Source: Janthinobacterium fluminis (GTDB lineage Bacteria; Pseudomonadota; Gammaproteobacteria; Burkholderiales; Burkholderiaceae_D). Taken from it: a stretch of 64,000 nucleotides of DNA. Below the pieces are notes generated by a model. The model was not told where the DNA came from. It was given only the letters and a program-made list of their open reading frames with translations, and searched no databases. Within the stretch, counting starts at the first letter, position 1, and the number at the start of each line of letters is the position of its first letter. The position numbers and the translations under genes are program-made. The DNA is taken from the NCBI RefSeq assembly GCF_028595325.1, contig NZ_JAQQXR010000005.1:124001-188000 (forward strand), in the 5' to 3' direction. Below are positions 41,536 through 51,504 of this stretch, one piece after another.

Positions 41536-44022
41536 ATGCCGCAGCAAGCAAACCAGAGCGCCGTCCGAGGCGCCGCCCCATCATCGTTCACCTTGCGTCC
41601 GCTCAGCGGCGCCGTCGCGCTGGCCCTCGCCGGCCTGTGCGCGCTGGCCCCGGCCCAGGCGCAAACGGCCGCGCCGGCCGTCCAGCAAGCGGCCGCGCGG
41701 CAGGGCTACAACATTCCAGCCGGCCCGCTGGCGGCGACGCTGCGCAATATCGCCAGCAGCGCCGGCGTGCCGCTGGCGTTCACGGCCGACCTGACCGATG
41801 GCAAGACCAGCGCCGTCCTGCGCGGGCAGTTTACGACGCAGGAAGCGTTCGCCGCCGCGCTGGCCGGCAGCGGCTTGCAAAGCGTCTTGCTGAGCAATGG
41901 CGCCTATGTGCTGCGCAAGCAGGCCGCGGCGGCGCCCGGCGCCTCGGCAGCCGGCGTCGCCTCGCAGACGATGGCGGCCGTCACGGTGACGGCCACGGCC
42001 ACCGCCCGCACGGAAGGCAGCGATTCCTATACGACGGGCGTGGCCAATACGGCAACCAAGCTGAACCTGGCGCTGCGCGACACGCCGCAATCGGTCAGCG
42101 TGTTGACGCGCCGGCAAATCGACGACCTCGGCATCAAGACGCTGGACGATGCCGTGCAAAGCATCACCGGCCTGGTGACGCAGAAGGGCAATTACGCGGG
42201 CGATTCCGGCAGTTTCGGCGCGCGCGGCTTCGCCATCGACAATATGCTGTTCGACGGCGTGCCGACCAGCCTGGGCACCAATGCCAGTTTCAACGCCGAC
42301 AACGACGACCTGGCCATCTACGACCGCATCGAGGTCGTGCGCGGCGCGGCCGGCCTGACCACCGGCGCCGGCACGCCCAGCGCGGCCATCAATATGGTGC
42401 GCAAGCGCCCGACCCTGGCGCCGCAGGTGCTGCTGAGCGCCAGCGCCGGCAGTTGGAACAATTATCGCGGCGAGCTGGACGCCGCCGGCCCGCTCAACGA
42501 GGCGAAAACCCTGCGCGGGCGCGTCGTCATCACGGCCCAGGACAAGAAGAATTTCTACGACGTCGTGCACGACCGCCAGCACCAGGTCTACGGGATACTG
42601 GAGGCTGCCCTGGCGGCGCGCACGACGCTGACGTTGGGCTTGCACTATCGCAAGAGCGACAGCGATGGCCTGTCGATCGGCGTGCCGACTGCGCCCGATG
42701 GCAAGTTCCTGGCGCTGCCGCGCTCGATCTATCTGGGCAATGACTTCGATTACTGGCGCCAGACCGACAAGACCGCGTTCGCCGAGCTGGAGCAGCGCTT
42801 CGACAACGACTGGCGCGTCCGCCTGGCGCTGACGCACAAGACGCCGGAGATCGCGACGATGATGTCCGGCCTGAGCCGCAAGGACGGCAAGCTGTACCAG
42901 AACTCGCAAAGCTACAAGGCGGAAAACGCGCAAACCAGTTACGACGCCTACGCGACGGGGCCGTTCACATTGTTCGGGCGCCAGCATGAGCTGACACTGG
43001 GCCTGAGCCACCGCAAGGCGCTGAAAAACAGTTATGGCGGCTGGTCCAAGGACGCCTGGACCGACCAGGCACAGCTGGTCGACCCCTTCCATTGGAATAG
43101 CGGCACCGTCACGGCGCCGGACATCAACTACAGCCAGTGGGGCACCAAGTCCTCGATCAAGCAGAGCGCCGTGTACGGCGCCACCCGCCTGCGCCTGGCC
43201 GATCCGCTGTCGCTGATCGTCGGCGCGCGGGTGAGCTGGTACAAGGACGAGAAGAATTTCAGCGTGGCGCGTGAAGTCACGCCGTATGCCGGCGTCGTCT
43301 ATGACCTGGACGCCCGGCATTCCGTGTACGCCAGCTGGACCGAGGTGTTCCAGCCGCAGGGCATCAACGACAAGAACAAGCAGCCGCTGAAGCCTATCAG
43401 CGGCAGCAATTACGAGGCCGGCGTCAAGGGCGAGTATTTCGACGGTGCCCTCAACGCCAGCGCCGCCGTGTTCCAGATCCGCCAGCAAAACCGCGCCGTC
43501 GACGACCTGAGCGGGCCGTCAGTCTGCCCCGGCAGCAACTGGGGCTATTGCAAGCGCGCTTCGGGCGAAGTGCGCAGCGAGGGCGTCGAGCTGGAGGCCA
43601 GCGGCGCGCTGACGCCGAACTGGCAGCTGTCGGGCGGCTACACCTATGTGTCGGCGAAGTACACGAAAGACAGCGACGTGGCCAATATCGGCAAGGTCTT
43701 CGACAGCAAGTACCCGGCGCACCAGTTGAAGCTGGCGACCAGTTACCGCCTGCCGGGCGCGTGGCAGCAGTGGCGCGTCGGCGCCTCGCTGTACGGCCAG
43801 AGCGCCGTCTACGGCGCCGGCGACGGCGCCCGCGTCGACCAGGGCCGCTACGCGGTGGCCGGGCTGAATGCCGGCTATCAAATCGACAGCAAGGCGGAAC
43901 TGCGCGTGAACGTCAACAACCTGTTCGACAAGCATTACTACCAGGGCGTGTATTCGGACGTGTTCGGCAATCTGTTCGGCACGCCGCGCAGCGTCATGCT
44001 GACGCTTAACTACAAACTGTAA
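41536..44022 (+). CDS. TonB-dependent siderophore receptor with STN signalling domain
   Basis: 828 aa from the ATG at 41536, with CGAGGA upstream; the in-frame extension to 41440 lacks a signal sequence. Signal peptide to about residue 42, then an STN domain (about 55-130: YNIPAGPLAATLRNIASSAGVPLAF region), a plug with RDTPQSVSVLTRRQIDDLG, GFAIDNMLFDGVPTS and YDRIEVVRGAAGLTTGAGTPSAAIN, and a barrel ending LTLNYKL. FecA/FpvA-type receptors take up a ferric siderophore and signal occupancy through FecR to the sigma factor, both encoded just upstream. The plug resembles ferrichrome/pyoverdine-type receptors; the siderophore is not identifiable. Confidence 0.94.
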   Translation: MPQQANQSAVRGAAPSSFTLRPLSGAVALALAGLCALAPAQAQTAAPAVQQAAARQGYNIPAGPLAATLRNIASSAGVPLAFTADLTDGKTSAVLRGQFTTQEAFAAALAGSGLQSVLLSNGAYVLRKQAAAAPGASAAGVASQTMAAVTVTATATARTEGSDSYTTGVANTATKLNLALRDTPQSVSVLTRRQIDDLGIKTLDDAVQSITGLVTQKGNYAGDSGSFGARGFAIDNMLFDGVPTSLGTNASFNADNDDLAIYDRIEVVRGAAGLTTGAGTPSAAINMVRKRPTLAPQVLLSASAGSWNNYRGELDAAGPLNEAKTLRGRVVITAQDKKNFYDVVHDRQHQVYGILEAALAARTTLTLGLHYRKSDSDGLSIGVPTAPDGKFLALPRSIYLGNDFDYWRQTDKTAFAELEQRFDNDWRVRLALTHKTPEIATMMSGLSRKDGKLYQNSQSYKAENAQTSYDAYATGPFTLFGRQHELTLGLSHRKALKNSYGGWSKDAWTDQAQLVDPFHWNSGTVTAPDINYSQWGTKSSIKQSAVYGATRLRLADPLSLIVGARVSWYKDEKNFSVAREVTPYAGVVYDLDARHSVYASWTEVFQPQGINDKNKQPLKPISGSNYEAGVKGEYFDGALNASAAVFQIRQQNRAVDDLSGPSVCPGSNWGYCKRASGEVRSEGVELEASGALTPNWQLSGGYTYVSAKYTKDSDVANIGKVFDSKYPAHQLKLATSYRLPGAWQQWRVGASLYGQSAVYGAGDGARVDQGRYAVAGLNAGYQIDSKAELRVNVNNLFDKHYYQGVYSDVFGNLFGTPRSVMLTLNYKL

Positions 44023-44068
44023 TCGGAGGAGGCATCATGGGCAAATCGGGCAATCGGGAGCGGGGACG

Positions 44069-44347
44069 ATGAGCGCCGCGCAGTGGACGCTGTGCGCGCG
44101 CGTGGGCGCCGCCGTCGTCGGCGGCTACGCGCTGACGTCGGCTGTGGCCGTGCTGCTGGCGGCGCTGTTGCCGCTGCCGAAGGCGGAGGCCGTGCTGGCC
44201 GCCGGCATGTCCAGCTTCGTCGTCTATACCGGCGCCGTCATCTGGGTCTTCGCCGTGGCCGGGGCGCGCCGCGCCTGGCTGGGCCTGATGGTGCCGGCCC
44301 TGCTGCTCGGCGCTTTGGGGTGGTTGTTGTCGCGGGGGGGCGCATGA
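44069..44347 (+). CDS. DUF3649-like small iron-uptake membrane protein
   Basis: 92 aa with three membrane helices (about residues 12-33, 42-62, 68-87). Residues CARVGAAVVGGYALTSA and the later PLPKAEAVLAAGMSSFVVYTGAVIWVFA match small proteins (DUF3649) that accompany PepSY reductase-like proteins in iron clusters. Its stop overlaps the PepSY start (ATGA). The best ribosome-binding site upstream (CGGAGGAGG) lies before an 11-codon mini-ORF (44037-44072) whose stop overlaps this start, so translation may be coupled to it. Confidence 0.78.
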   Translation: MSAAQWTLCARVGAAVVGGYALTSAVAVLLAALLPLPKAEAVLAAGMSSFVVYTGAVIWVFAVAGARRAWLGLMVPALLLGALGWLLSRGGA

Positions 44348-46029
44348 GCGGCGCGGCGGCGAAGCAGGCGAAGCCGCCCGGCGGCTTGCGCCAGTCCATG
44401 GCCTGGTTGCACACCTGGAGCGGCTTGTGGCTGTCCTGGCTGCTGTTCGCCATTTTCCTGACCGGCACGCTGGCCGTCTTCGACGACCCGATCGGCCACT
44501 GGATGACGCCCGAGCACGCCATCGCCGAAAGCGCCCATCAGGCCGCGCCGGCCAAGGTGAGCGACCGCGGCCGCCGCATCGAGCTGGGTCTGGCCTATAT
44601 GGCCAGGCACCACGGCGACGCCGGCATGTGGGAACTGTGGCCGGTGCAGCGCCCCGGCAACGGCCTGTCCGCCTACTGGTTCCAGCCGAACGGGCAGTAC
44701 GGTTCGGCCGACCTCGACCCGGCCACCGGCGCGGAGCTGCGCCACGACGCCGCCGCCACCGTGCGCGCGACGGAGGGCGGCCACCATTTCGTCGATTTCC
44801 ATTACGAGCTGCACGCCGGCAAGATCGGCCTGTGGGTCGTGGCGATCACGACGATGGTGATGCTGGTGGCGCTGGTCAGCGGCGTCATCACGCACAAGCG
44901 CATCTTCAAGGACTTCTTCACCTTCCGTCCGGCCAAGGGGCAGCGCTCCTGGCTGGACGCGCACAACGCCGTGGCCGTGCTGACGCTGCCGTTCCAGTTC
45001 ATGATCGCCTACACCGGCATCGCCTTCTACAGCACCCAGTATGTGCCGGCGCCCGTGCTGGCGCAGTACGGCGCCGGCCCGGCGGCGGTGAAGCGCTACA
45101 ACGCCCAGCTGATGGAGCCGGGCAAGCCGGCGCGCAGCGGCACGGCGCTGGCGGTGCCGGACCTGGAACCGTATGCGCGCCGCGCCGAGCAGTCGATAGG
45201 CCAGGAAATCCGCGCCATCGTGCTCGACAATCCCGGCGACGCGTCCATGCGCGTGTGCATGTATGGCTGGAACGAGGAAGCCGAACTGCGCACCCGCCTG
45301 AGCGCCAGCAGCGGCATGGCTTGCTACGCCGTGGCCAGCGGCGCCGAGCTGGCGGTGCGCCAGCCGGGCGCCGTCGACGGCGGCGCGGCCGTGCTGACGC
45401 AGCATGTGATGGGCGGACTGCACATGGCCGGCTTCGGCGGCGTGGGCGTGCGCTGGTTGTACTTCTTCTGCGGCCTGGCCGGCGCGGCGATGATGGGCAC
45501 GGGCGCCGTGCTGTTCATGGTCAAGCGGCGCCAGCGCCACGGCGGCGAATTCGGCGCCGCCACCGAGCGCGTCTACCGCCTCATCGAGGGCATGAACGTG
45601 GCCGCCATCGCCGGCCTGGGCGTGGCCTGCATCGCCTTCCTGTGGGCCAACCGCCTGATCCCGCTGGGCGTGGAGCAGCGCGCCGGCTGGGAAGTGCGGG
45701 CCTTCTTCGCCGTCTGGGTGTTGATGCTGATGCACGCCTTGGTGCGGCCGGCGGCGCGCGCCTGGGTCGAGCAACTGGGCCTGCTGGCCGCGCTGTGCCT
45801 GCTGCTGCCCTTGCTGAACATCGTCAGCACCGGCGACAGCATGGCGGCGCAGATCGCCCGCGGCGACTGGGAAAGCGCCGGCGTCGAGCTGTGCAGCCTG
45901 GCCTTCGCCGCGCTGGCCGGCTGGGGCGCGTTCAAGCTGCACACCCGCAAACACCAAGCGGCCGCCGCCAAGCCGGCGCCGCGGCAACCGGCGGCGCAGG
46001 CCGCGCACACCGAGGGGTATCGAGGATGA
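44344..46029 (+). CDS. PepSY-domain inner-membrane protein (ferric-siderophore reductase type)
   Basis: 561 aa, starting at the ATG overlapping the previous stop. PepSY_TM architecture: first helix with LHTWSGLWLSWLLFAIFLTGTLAVFDD (about residues 22-48), a periplasmic region, then WVVAITTMVMLVALVSGVI, FQFMIAYTGIAFY, a large periplasmic loop, and several helices to the C-terminus. Conserved His (LHTWSG, HHFVDFHYELH, GGLHMAG) could hold haem. FpvG of Pseudomonas aeruginosa, a PepSY protein, reduces iron from pyoverdine in the periplasm; the position after a siderophore receptor suggests the same job here. The stop overlaps the next start. Confidence 0.87.
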   Translation: MSGAAAKQAKPPGGLRQSMAWLHTWSGLWLSWLLFAIFLTGTLAVFDDPIGHWMTPEHAIAESAHQAAPAKVSDRGRRIELGLAYMARHHGDAGMWELWPVQRPGNGLSAYWFQPNGQYGSADLDPATGAELRHDAAATVRATEGGHHFVDFHYELHAGKIGLWVVAITTMVMLVALVSGVITHKRIFKDFFTFRPAKGQRSWLDAHNAVAVLTLPFQFMIAYTGIAFYSTQYVPAPVLAQYGAGPAAVKRYNAQLMEPGKPARSGTALAVPDLEPYARRAEQSIGQEIRAIVLDNPGDASMRVCMYGWNEEAELRTRLSASSGMACYAVASGAELAVRQPGAVDGGAAVLTQHVMGGLHMAGFGGVGVRWLYFFCGLAGAAMMGTGAVLFMVKRRQRHGGEFGAATERVYRLIEGMNVAAIAGLGVACIAFLWANRLIPLGVEQRAGWEVRAFFAVWVLMLMHALVRPAARAWVEQLGLLAALCLLLPLLNIVSTGDSMAAQIARGDWESAGVELCSLAFAALAGWGAFKLHTRKHQAAAAKPAPRQPAAQAAHTEGYRG

Positions 46030-46367
46030 TCATAGTCTGGAGCGCGCTGGCGCTGAGTTATGCCGGCATGGCCGGCCTGTGCCTGGCGATGGACCGCCAC
46101 CACGGCCAGGTGTGGGGCCGCGACGCGGCGCCGCCGCGGCGGCGCGGCTTGCGCGCCGGCGGCGCGCTGCTGCTGGCGCTGTCGCTGTGGGCCTGTGTGA
46201 CGGCGTGGAGCGGCAGCGTCGGCTTCGTCGCCTGGCTCGGCGTGCTGGCGGCCGGCGCGCTGCTGGTGGTCGGCCAGTTGCCGTATGCGCCGCGCCTGCT
46301 GCCGCGCAGCGCGGCGCTGGCCGGCGCCGCCGCGCTGGCCGCGCTGGCCTGGCGGGTGGCCGCGTGA
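46026..46367 (+). CDS. DUF3325-like small membrane protein
   Basis: 113 aa from the ATG overlapping the PepSY stop. Three to four hydrophobic helices, with [12 protein letters not shown] (about residues 22-33) and a following RRRGLRAGG typical of DUF3325 proteins found beside PepSY and DUF3649 proteins in iron-uptake clusters. Probably an accessory subunit of the periplasmic iron-reduction complex (inference). The stop overlaps the GTG start of the MacA-like gene. Confidence 0.75.
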   Translation: MIIVWSALALSYAGMAGLCLAMDRHHGQVWGRDAAPPRRRGLRAGGALLLALSLWACVTAWSGSVGFVAWLGVLAAGALLVVGQLPYAPRLLPRSAALAGAAALAALAWRVAA

Positions 46368-47560
46368 TCGCCGTGAAACGGCCGCGCCGGCCGCTGCGCG
46401 CGCGCACCTGGGGCCTGCTGTTGCTGCTGGGCGCGGCCGGCGCCGGCGCCTGGGGCTTGAGCCGCGCGCCGGCCGCCGTGTTCGACACGGTGCCCGTCAA
46501 GCGCGGCAACATCGAGGCCAGCGTCACGGCCATGGGCACGCTGCAACCGCAGCGCTACGTCGACGTCGGCGCCCAGGTGTCGGGCCAGATCACGCGCCTG
46601 CACGTGCAGCCGGGCAGCGCGGTGGAGAAGGGCCAGTTGCTGGCCGAGATAGATCCGAGCGTGCAGCGCGCCACCGTCGACGCCGGCCGCGCCGCGCTGG
46701 CCGGCCTGCGCGCCCAGCTGGCCGACCAGCAGGCCCAGCACCGTCTGGCCGGCCAGCAGCACGGCCGCCAGAAGCAGATGGCCGCGCACGACGCCGCGCC
46801 GCTGGCCGACGTGCAAAGCGCCGAGGCGGCGCTGGCCTCGGCCGCCGCCAAGATCGACCACCTGAAGGCGCAGATCGACCAGACCCAGGCCAGCCTGAAG
46901 GCCGACGAGGCGCGCCTCGGCTACACGCGCATCTACGCGCCGATGGCCGGCAGCGTGGTCGGGCTGGAGGCGAAGGAGGGGCAGACCCTGAACGCCACCT
47001 ACCAGACGCCGAATATCCTGCGCATCGCCGACCTGTCGGCGATGACGGTGTGGACCGAGGTTTCCGAGGCCGACGTGCGCCGCGTCCGGCCCGGCATGGC
47101 CGTGTATTTCACGACGCTGGGCGGCGACCAGCGGCGCTGGAGCGGCAAGGTGCGCCAGGTGCTGCCGGCGCCGCCGGCGGCCGGCGGCGGCGCCAGCGGC
47201 ACGGCACTGGCGCCGGCCAGCGGCAAGGTGATCCTGTACACGGTGCTGTTCGAGGTCGACAACGCCGACGGCGAGCTGATGCCGCAGATGACGGCGCAGG
47301 TGGTGTTCGTCACGGCCGCCGCCGAGAACGTGCTGGCGGTGCCGCTGCCGGCCCTCAGCGCCAGGCCGCGCGAGGGCGCCGCCGCCGAGCGCTACACGGC
47401 GCGCGTGCTGGGCGCCGACGGCAAGGTCGACACGCGCGAGGTCACGGTGGGCGTGCGCAACCGCCTCAGCGCCGAGGTGCTGGACGGCCTGCGCGAGGGC
47501 GACCTGCTGGTCACCGGCGAGCGGGCGGACGGCGCCTCCTCCAGCCGGTTCCAGCTGTGA
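46364..47560 (+). CDS. MacA-type periplasmic adaptor of a tripartite exporter
   Basis: 398 aa from the GTG at 46364 (overlaps the previous stop); a second GTG at 46373 is equally plausible. An N-terminal membrane anchor (about residues 12-30) is followed by a barrel-sandwich region with [32 protein letters not shown] (about 62-95), a coiled-coil hairpin (about 100-180), then [14 protein letters not shown] and beta-barrel domains. It links the MacB pump to an outer-membrane channel such as TolC; no such channel gene is nearby. The PvdRT exporters that recycle pyoverdine belong to this family. Confidence 0.88.
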   Translation: MIAVKRPRRPLRARTWGLLLLLGAAGAGAWGLSRAPAAVFDTVPVKRGNIEASVTAMGTLQPQRYVDVGAQVSGQITRLHVQPGSAVEKGQLLAEIDPSVQRATVDAGRAALAGLRAQLADQQAQHRLAGQQHGRQKQMAAHDAAPLADVQSAEAALASAAAKIDHLKAQIDQTQASLKADEARLGYTRIYAPMAGSVVGLEAKEGQTLNATYQTPNILRIADLSAMTVWTEVSEADVRRVRPGMAVYFTTLGGDQRRWSGKVRQVLPAPPAAGGGASGTALAPASGKVILYTVLFEVDNADGELMPQMTAQVVFVTAAAENVLAVPLPALSARPREGAAAERYTARVLGADGKVDTREVTVGVRNRLSAEVLDGLREGDLLVTGERADGASSSRFQL

Positions 47561-49518
47561 GCGGCGCCGCCACGGCGCCGCTGATCGCGCTGCGCGGCAT
47601 CCGCAAGCGCTACGGCGGCCAGGACGGCGCCCCGGCCGTCGAGGTGCTGCGCGGCGTCTCGCTGGAGATCGGCGCCGGCGAATTCGTCGCCATCGTCGGC
47701 GCCTCCGGCTCCGGCAAGTCGACGCTGATGCACCTGCTCGGCTGCCTGGACCGGCCCAGCGGCGGCAGCTACCATTTCGCCGGCCAGGACGTGGCCACGC
47801 TGGACGCCGACGCGCTGGCCTGGCTGCGCCGCGAGGCCTTCGGCTTCGTGTTCCAGGGCTACCACCTGATCGCCACCGAGTCGGCGCGCGAGAACGTCGA
47901 GGTGCCGGCCCTGTACGCCGGCATGCCGGCGGCGGCGCGCCAGGCCCGCGCCGAGGCGCTGCTGCGCCGCCTCGGGCTGGGCGAGCGCCTCGACAACCGC
48001 CCCAGCCAGCTGTCCGGCGGGCAGCAGCAGCGCGTCTCGATCGCCCGCGCGCTGATGAACGGCGGGCGCATCATCCTCGCCGACGAGCCCACCGGCGCCC
48101 TCGACAGCGCCAGCGGCGCCGAGGTGATGGCGCTGCTCGGCGAGCTGGCCGACGCCGGCCACACGATCATCCTGATCACCCACGACCGCAAGGTGGCGGC
48201 GCAGGCGCGCCGCGTCATCGAAATCCGCGACGGCGCCATCGTCGGCGACTCCGGCGCGGCGGGCGGCGCGGCGGCGGCCGCGCTGGCGCCGCTGGACCTG
48301 GCCGGCGCCGCCCGCGACAGCGGCGCCGCCCTGGGCGCCGAACTGCGCGACGCCGCCCGCGCCGCCTGGCGGGTGATGTGGATCAACCGCTTCCGCACCG
48401 GCCTGACGCTGCTCGGCATCGTCATCGGCGTCGCCTCCGTCATCGTCATGCTGGCCATCGGCCTGGGCACGCGCCAGCAGGTGGTGGCGCAACTGGGCGC
48501 CTTCGGCTCGAACCTGCTGTACATGTCCTCGGTCGGCGAGAGTTCGCGCATGCCGGGGCGCAGCATCACGCTGGCCGACCTGGACGCCCTGGCGCAACTG
48601 CCCGGCATCGCGCACGTGCTGCCCAACGTCACCGGCAACAAGGTGGTGCGGCACGGCAAGCTCGACGTCCAGACCTATGTGCGCGGCACCGGCGCGGCGC
48701 TGCCGCAAATCCAGACCTGGCCGCTGGCCCACGGCGGCTTCTTCAGCGAGCGCGACGAGCGCGAAATGGCCACCGTCGCCGTGCTCGGCTGGCGCCTGGC
48801 GCGCAAGCTCATGCCCGATATCGCCAACCCCGTCGGCCAGCACATCCTGATCGAAAACGTGCCCTTCCAGGTGATCGGCGTGATGAGCGAGAAGGGCGCG
48901 CTGACGGGCGACAAGGACGAGGACGACTTGCTGCTGCTGCCGTTCTCGACGGCCGGCGTGCGCGTGTTCGGCCAGCGCGAGCCGACCTACACGGTGCTGG
49001 CCGTCGACGACGTGGCGCGCATCGGCGCCGCCGAGCGGGCCGTCGACGCGCTGATGTTCGAGCGCCACCGGCTGCGCGACTACCGCATCAGCAACGCCGC
49101 CGCCTCGATCGCCGCCCAGGCCAAGACGCAGGACACGATGACGGTGATGCTCAGCCTGATCGCCGCCGTCTCGCTGGTGGTCGGCGGCATCGGCGTCATG
49201 AACGTGATGCTGATGACGGTGCGCGAGCGCACCCGCGAAATCGGCATACGCATGGCCACCGGCGCGCGCCGGCGCGACATCCTGCGCCAGTTCCTCACCG
49301 AGGCGGTGCTGGTGTCGGTGGTCGGCGGCGTCGCCGGCATCGGCGTCGGCGTCGCCTTCGGCGCCCTGTTGCTGCTGTGGCAGGTGCCGGTGATCTTCTC
49401 GCTGAGCGCCATCGGCGGCGCCTTCGGCTGCGCCGTCGCCACCGGCCTGCTGTTCGGCTTCATGCCGGCGCGCAAGGCCGCCGCCCTCGACCCGGTGGTG
49501 GCGCTGGCCGGCCACTGA
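47557..49518 (+). CDS. MacB-type ABC exporter (ATPase-permease fusion)
   Basis: 653 aa from the GTG at 47557 (overlaps the MacA stop). N-terminal ATPase: Walker [11 protein letters not shown] (about residues 48-57), signature [15 protein letters not shown], Walker [13 protein letters not shown], His in THD. The linker leads to a first helix with [23 protein letters not shown] (about 283-305), a large periplasmic MacB_PCD domain, and three C-terminal helices ([25 protein letters not shown]). MacB drives export of peptides, macrolides or siderophores from the periplasm. Its place in a siderophore operon suggests siderophore recycling. Confidence 0.93.
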   Translation: MSGAATAPLIALRGIRKRYGGQDGAPAVEVLRGVSLEIGAGEFVAIVGASGSGKSTLMHLLGCLDRPSGGSYHFAGQDVATLDADALAWLRREAFGFVFQGYHLIATESARENVEVPALYAGMPAAARQARAEALLRRLGLGERLDNRPSQLSGGQQQRVSIARALMNGGRIILADEPTGALDSASGAEVMALLGELADAGHTIILITHDRKVAAQARRVIEIRDGAIVGDSGAAGGAAAAALAPLDLAGAARDSGAALGAELRDAARAAWRVMWINRFRTGLTLLGIVIGVASVIVMLAIGLGTRQQVVAQLGAFGSNLLYMSSVGESSRMPGRSITLADLDALAQLPGIAHVLPNVTGNKVVRHGKLDVQTYVRGTGAALPQIQTWPLAHGGFFSERDEREMATVAVLGWRLARKLMPDIANPVGQHILIENVPFQVIGVMSEKGALTGDKDEDDLLLLPFSTAGVRVFGQREPTYTVLAVDDVARIGAAERAVDALMFERHRLRDYRISNAAASIAAQAKTQDTMTVMLSLIAAVSLVVGGIGVMNVMLMTVRERTREIGIRMATGARRRDILRQFLTEAVLVSVVGGVAGIGVGVAFGALLLLWQVPVIFSLSAIGGAFGCAVATGLLFGFMPARKAAALDPVVALAGH

Positions 49519-49631
49519 GGCGGCGTCGGCATTTTTGCAACAGCGGCGGCGCGCCGGCCCGACTCCTGCTACCATATTCACCACGCGCCGGCGCGCCGCC
49601 GGCGTCTTCCCTTTCCCGACCCAGGAGGCGC

Positions 49632-50375
49632 ATGAACGTGCCGATGCTTGCCCTGTTGCTGATGCCGGCGCTGGCCGGCGGCGCCGGCGCCGCCAGCGTC
49701 AGCATGGCCTTCGGCGACAATCTGCCGCCCTATATCATGGCGCAGAACCATTCCGGCATCGAGCTCGACGTGGTGCGCGAGGCGCTGGCCTACCGCGGCC
49801 ACCTGCTGCAGCCGAAGTACATGCCGATGGGCCGCATCGTGACCAGCTTCGTCGCCGGCAGCGTCGACGCCATCATGATGGACGTGGGCGAGGACCTGGA
49901 GGCGCGCGGCGGGCACTATGGCGCGCCGCCCGTGCTGTACGATAATTTCCTGATCACCTTGAAGCGCCGCCACCTGCAACTGCGCAAGCCGGCGGACTTG
50001 AAGGGGCTGACCATCATGGCCTTCGTCGGCGCGGCCAAGCGCTACCCGGACTGGCTGCGGGCCCTCAGCCGCACGCCCGACTACGTCGAGCGCAACAGCC
50101 AGTCGGCCCAGCCGCTGCTGCTGGCGATGGGGCGCTACGACGTCGTCCTCAGCGACCGCACGATCTTCCAGTACTACAGCCGCCTGCAGCAGCTGGCCGA
50201 CCCGAATTTCGTCGCCCCCGACGTCGACGAGCACGCGCTGACGCCGCTCGATCCGCGCGACTACCGCCCGGTGTTCCGCGACGCCGCCATCCGCGACGAC
50301 TTCAACGCCGGCCTCGAACAATTGCGCAAAAGCGGGCGCTACAAGGCCATCTACGATAAATATCTGGGCCGATAA
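49632..50375 (+). CDS. Solute-binding protein family 3-like periplasmic protein
   Basis: 247 aa from the ATG at 49632 (AGGAGG seven bases upstream). Signal peptide to about residue 21 (GAGAA-SV). Mature part: FGDNLPPYIMAQNHSGIELDVVREALAYRGH and the C-terminal GLEQLRKSGRYKAIYDKYLG, typical of polar amino-acid-binding or histidine-kinase-sensor-like SBP_bac_3 proteins. No permease or ATPase follows; the next ABC genes belong to a different family. It could be an orphan sensor or work with a transporter elsewhere. It stands 113 bases after macB. Confidence 0.82.
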   Translation: MNVPMLALLLMPALAGGAGAASVSMAFGDNLPPYIMAQNHSGIELDVVREALAYRGHLLQPKYMPMGRIVTSFVAGSVDAIMMDVGEDLEARGGHYGAPPVLYDNFLITLKRRHLQLRKPADLKGLTIMAFVGAAKRYPDWLRALSRTPDYVERNSQSAQPLLLAMGRYDVVLSDRTIFQYYSRLQQLADPNFVAPDVDEHALTPLDPRDYRPVFRDAAIRDDFNAGLEQLRKSGRYKAIYDKYLGR

Positions 50376-50510
50376 GGGAGCCGCCGGCCCGCCGCGCCAC
50401 TGTTTCCTGCGTTTGCGCAATAGCGAACCGTTTTAAATCGGCCCGCCCTTGGTATGATCTGCTGGTAAGCAATCTTGTCTGCGTCAGCACGCTTTTCCGG
50501 GGGAATGCGA

Positions 50511-51485
50511 ATGAGCAATCATTGGACAGGCCGGGCCGTCGCCGCCGCCGCGCTGCTGGCGGCGGGCGCTGCGGCGGCGCAGGAGGTGGTGCGCCTGGGT
50601 AACCTCAAGTTCGCCCACTTCGGCGCCATCTCCTACATCAAGGAAATCGCGCCGCAGTGCGGCATCAAGGTCGACGAGCACATCTTCGCCAAGGGCCTCG
50701 ACGTCATGCAGGGGATACTCGCCGGCGAACTCGACGTCGGCGCCACGGCGTCCGAGGCGGCCATCTCGGGCCGCGCCGGCGGCGCCCCCATCTACGTCGT
50801 GGCCGGCTTCGCCAAGGGCGGCGCCCGCCTGGTGGGGCGCAGCGACTTAAAGCTGAGCAAGGTCAAGGACTTGAAGGGCAGGCGCGTCGGCGTCACCCGC
50901 GGCGGCATCCAGGAAGTGCTGCTGCTGGCCGAGCTGGCCCGGCACGGCATGACGGCGTCCGAGCTGCCGGGCAAGGACGTGCGCCTGGTCTTCCTCGCCT
51001 ACGCCGACCTGAACCAGGCGCTGATGGGCAAGAACATCGACGCCATGATGCAGTCCGAGCCGCAATCCTCGCAGGCCCTCAACAAGGGCTACGGCAGCGA
51101 GTTGTTGAAACCCTACGACACGCCGATCGGCGAGCCGGTGCGCACCCTGGTGATGACGGAAAAATTCTACCGGGAGCGCCGCCCCGCGGCCGAGAAATTC
51201 ATGCGCTGCTTCGTCGCGGCCACCAAGACCTTCCTTGAGCAGCCCGGCGTGGCCGAGAAATACGTGCGCGAAGTCATCTTCAAGGGGCAGATCAGCAAGG
51301 ACGACTTCGACGACGCCATCAGCAACTCGCCCTACACCTACGACATCACGCCCGAGCACATCCAGACCACCACCGACGTCATGCACCAGACGGGCGTGGG
51401 GCGGATGGCCAGGCCGCCGCGGGCGCAGGACTGGGTCAAGACGGACTTGCTGGAACAGGCGAAGAAAAGCCTGCACGTCAAATAA
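50511..51485 (+). CDS. ABC transporter substrate-binding protein, NMT1/SsuA type
   Basis: 324 aa. Start at 50511 because GGGGGAA lies seven bases before it; the ATG at 50505 would be too close. Signal peptide to about residue 23. Features: AKGLDVMQGILAGELDVGATASEAAISG, then LKGRRVGVTRGGIQEVLLLAELARHG, then DLNQALMGKNIDAMMQSEP, which match NrtA/SsuA/TauA-like or thiamine-precursor-binding proteins. Imports a small organic solute such as a sulfonate, nitrate or pyrimidine; the substrate cannot be read. First gene of a three-gene ABC operon. Confidence 0.87.
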   Translation: MSNHWTGRAVAAAALLAAGAAAAQEVVRLGNLKFAHFGAISYIKEIAPQCGIKVDEHIFAKGLDVMQGILAGELDVGATASEAAISGRAGGAPIYVVAGFAKGGARLVGRSDLKLSKVKDLKGRRVGVTRGGIQEVLLLAELARHGMTASELPGKDVRLVFLAYADLNQALMGKNIDAMMQSEPQSSQALNKGYGSELLKPYDTPIGEPVRTLVMTEKFYRERRPAAEKFMRCFVAATKTFLEQPGVAEKYVREVIFKGQISKDDFDDAISNSPYTYDITPEHIQTTTDVMHQTGVGRMARPPRAQDWVKTDLLEQAKKSLHVK

Positions 51486-51504
51486 ACGCTACAGCGGAGG
51501 CGGC

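Noticed and set aside
44083-44343. In-frame upstream extension of the PepSY gene
   Set aside because: This part overlaps the DUF3649-like gene in another frame, is Arg/Gly/Ala-rich, and the ATG at 44344 with ATGA coupling gives the normal first membrane helix.
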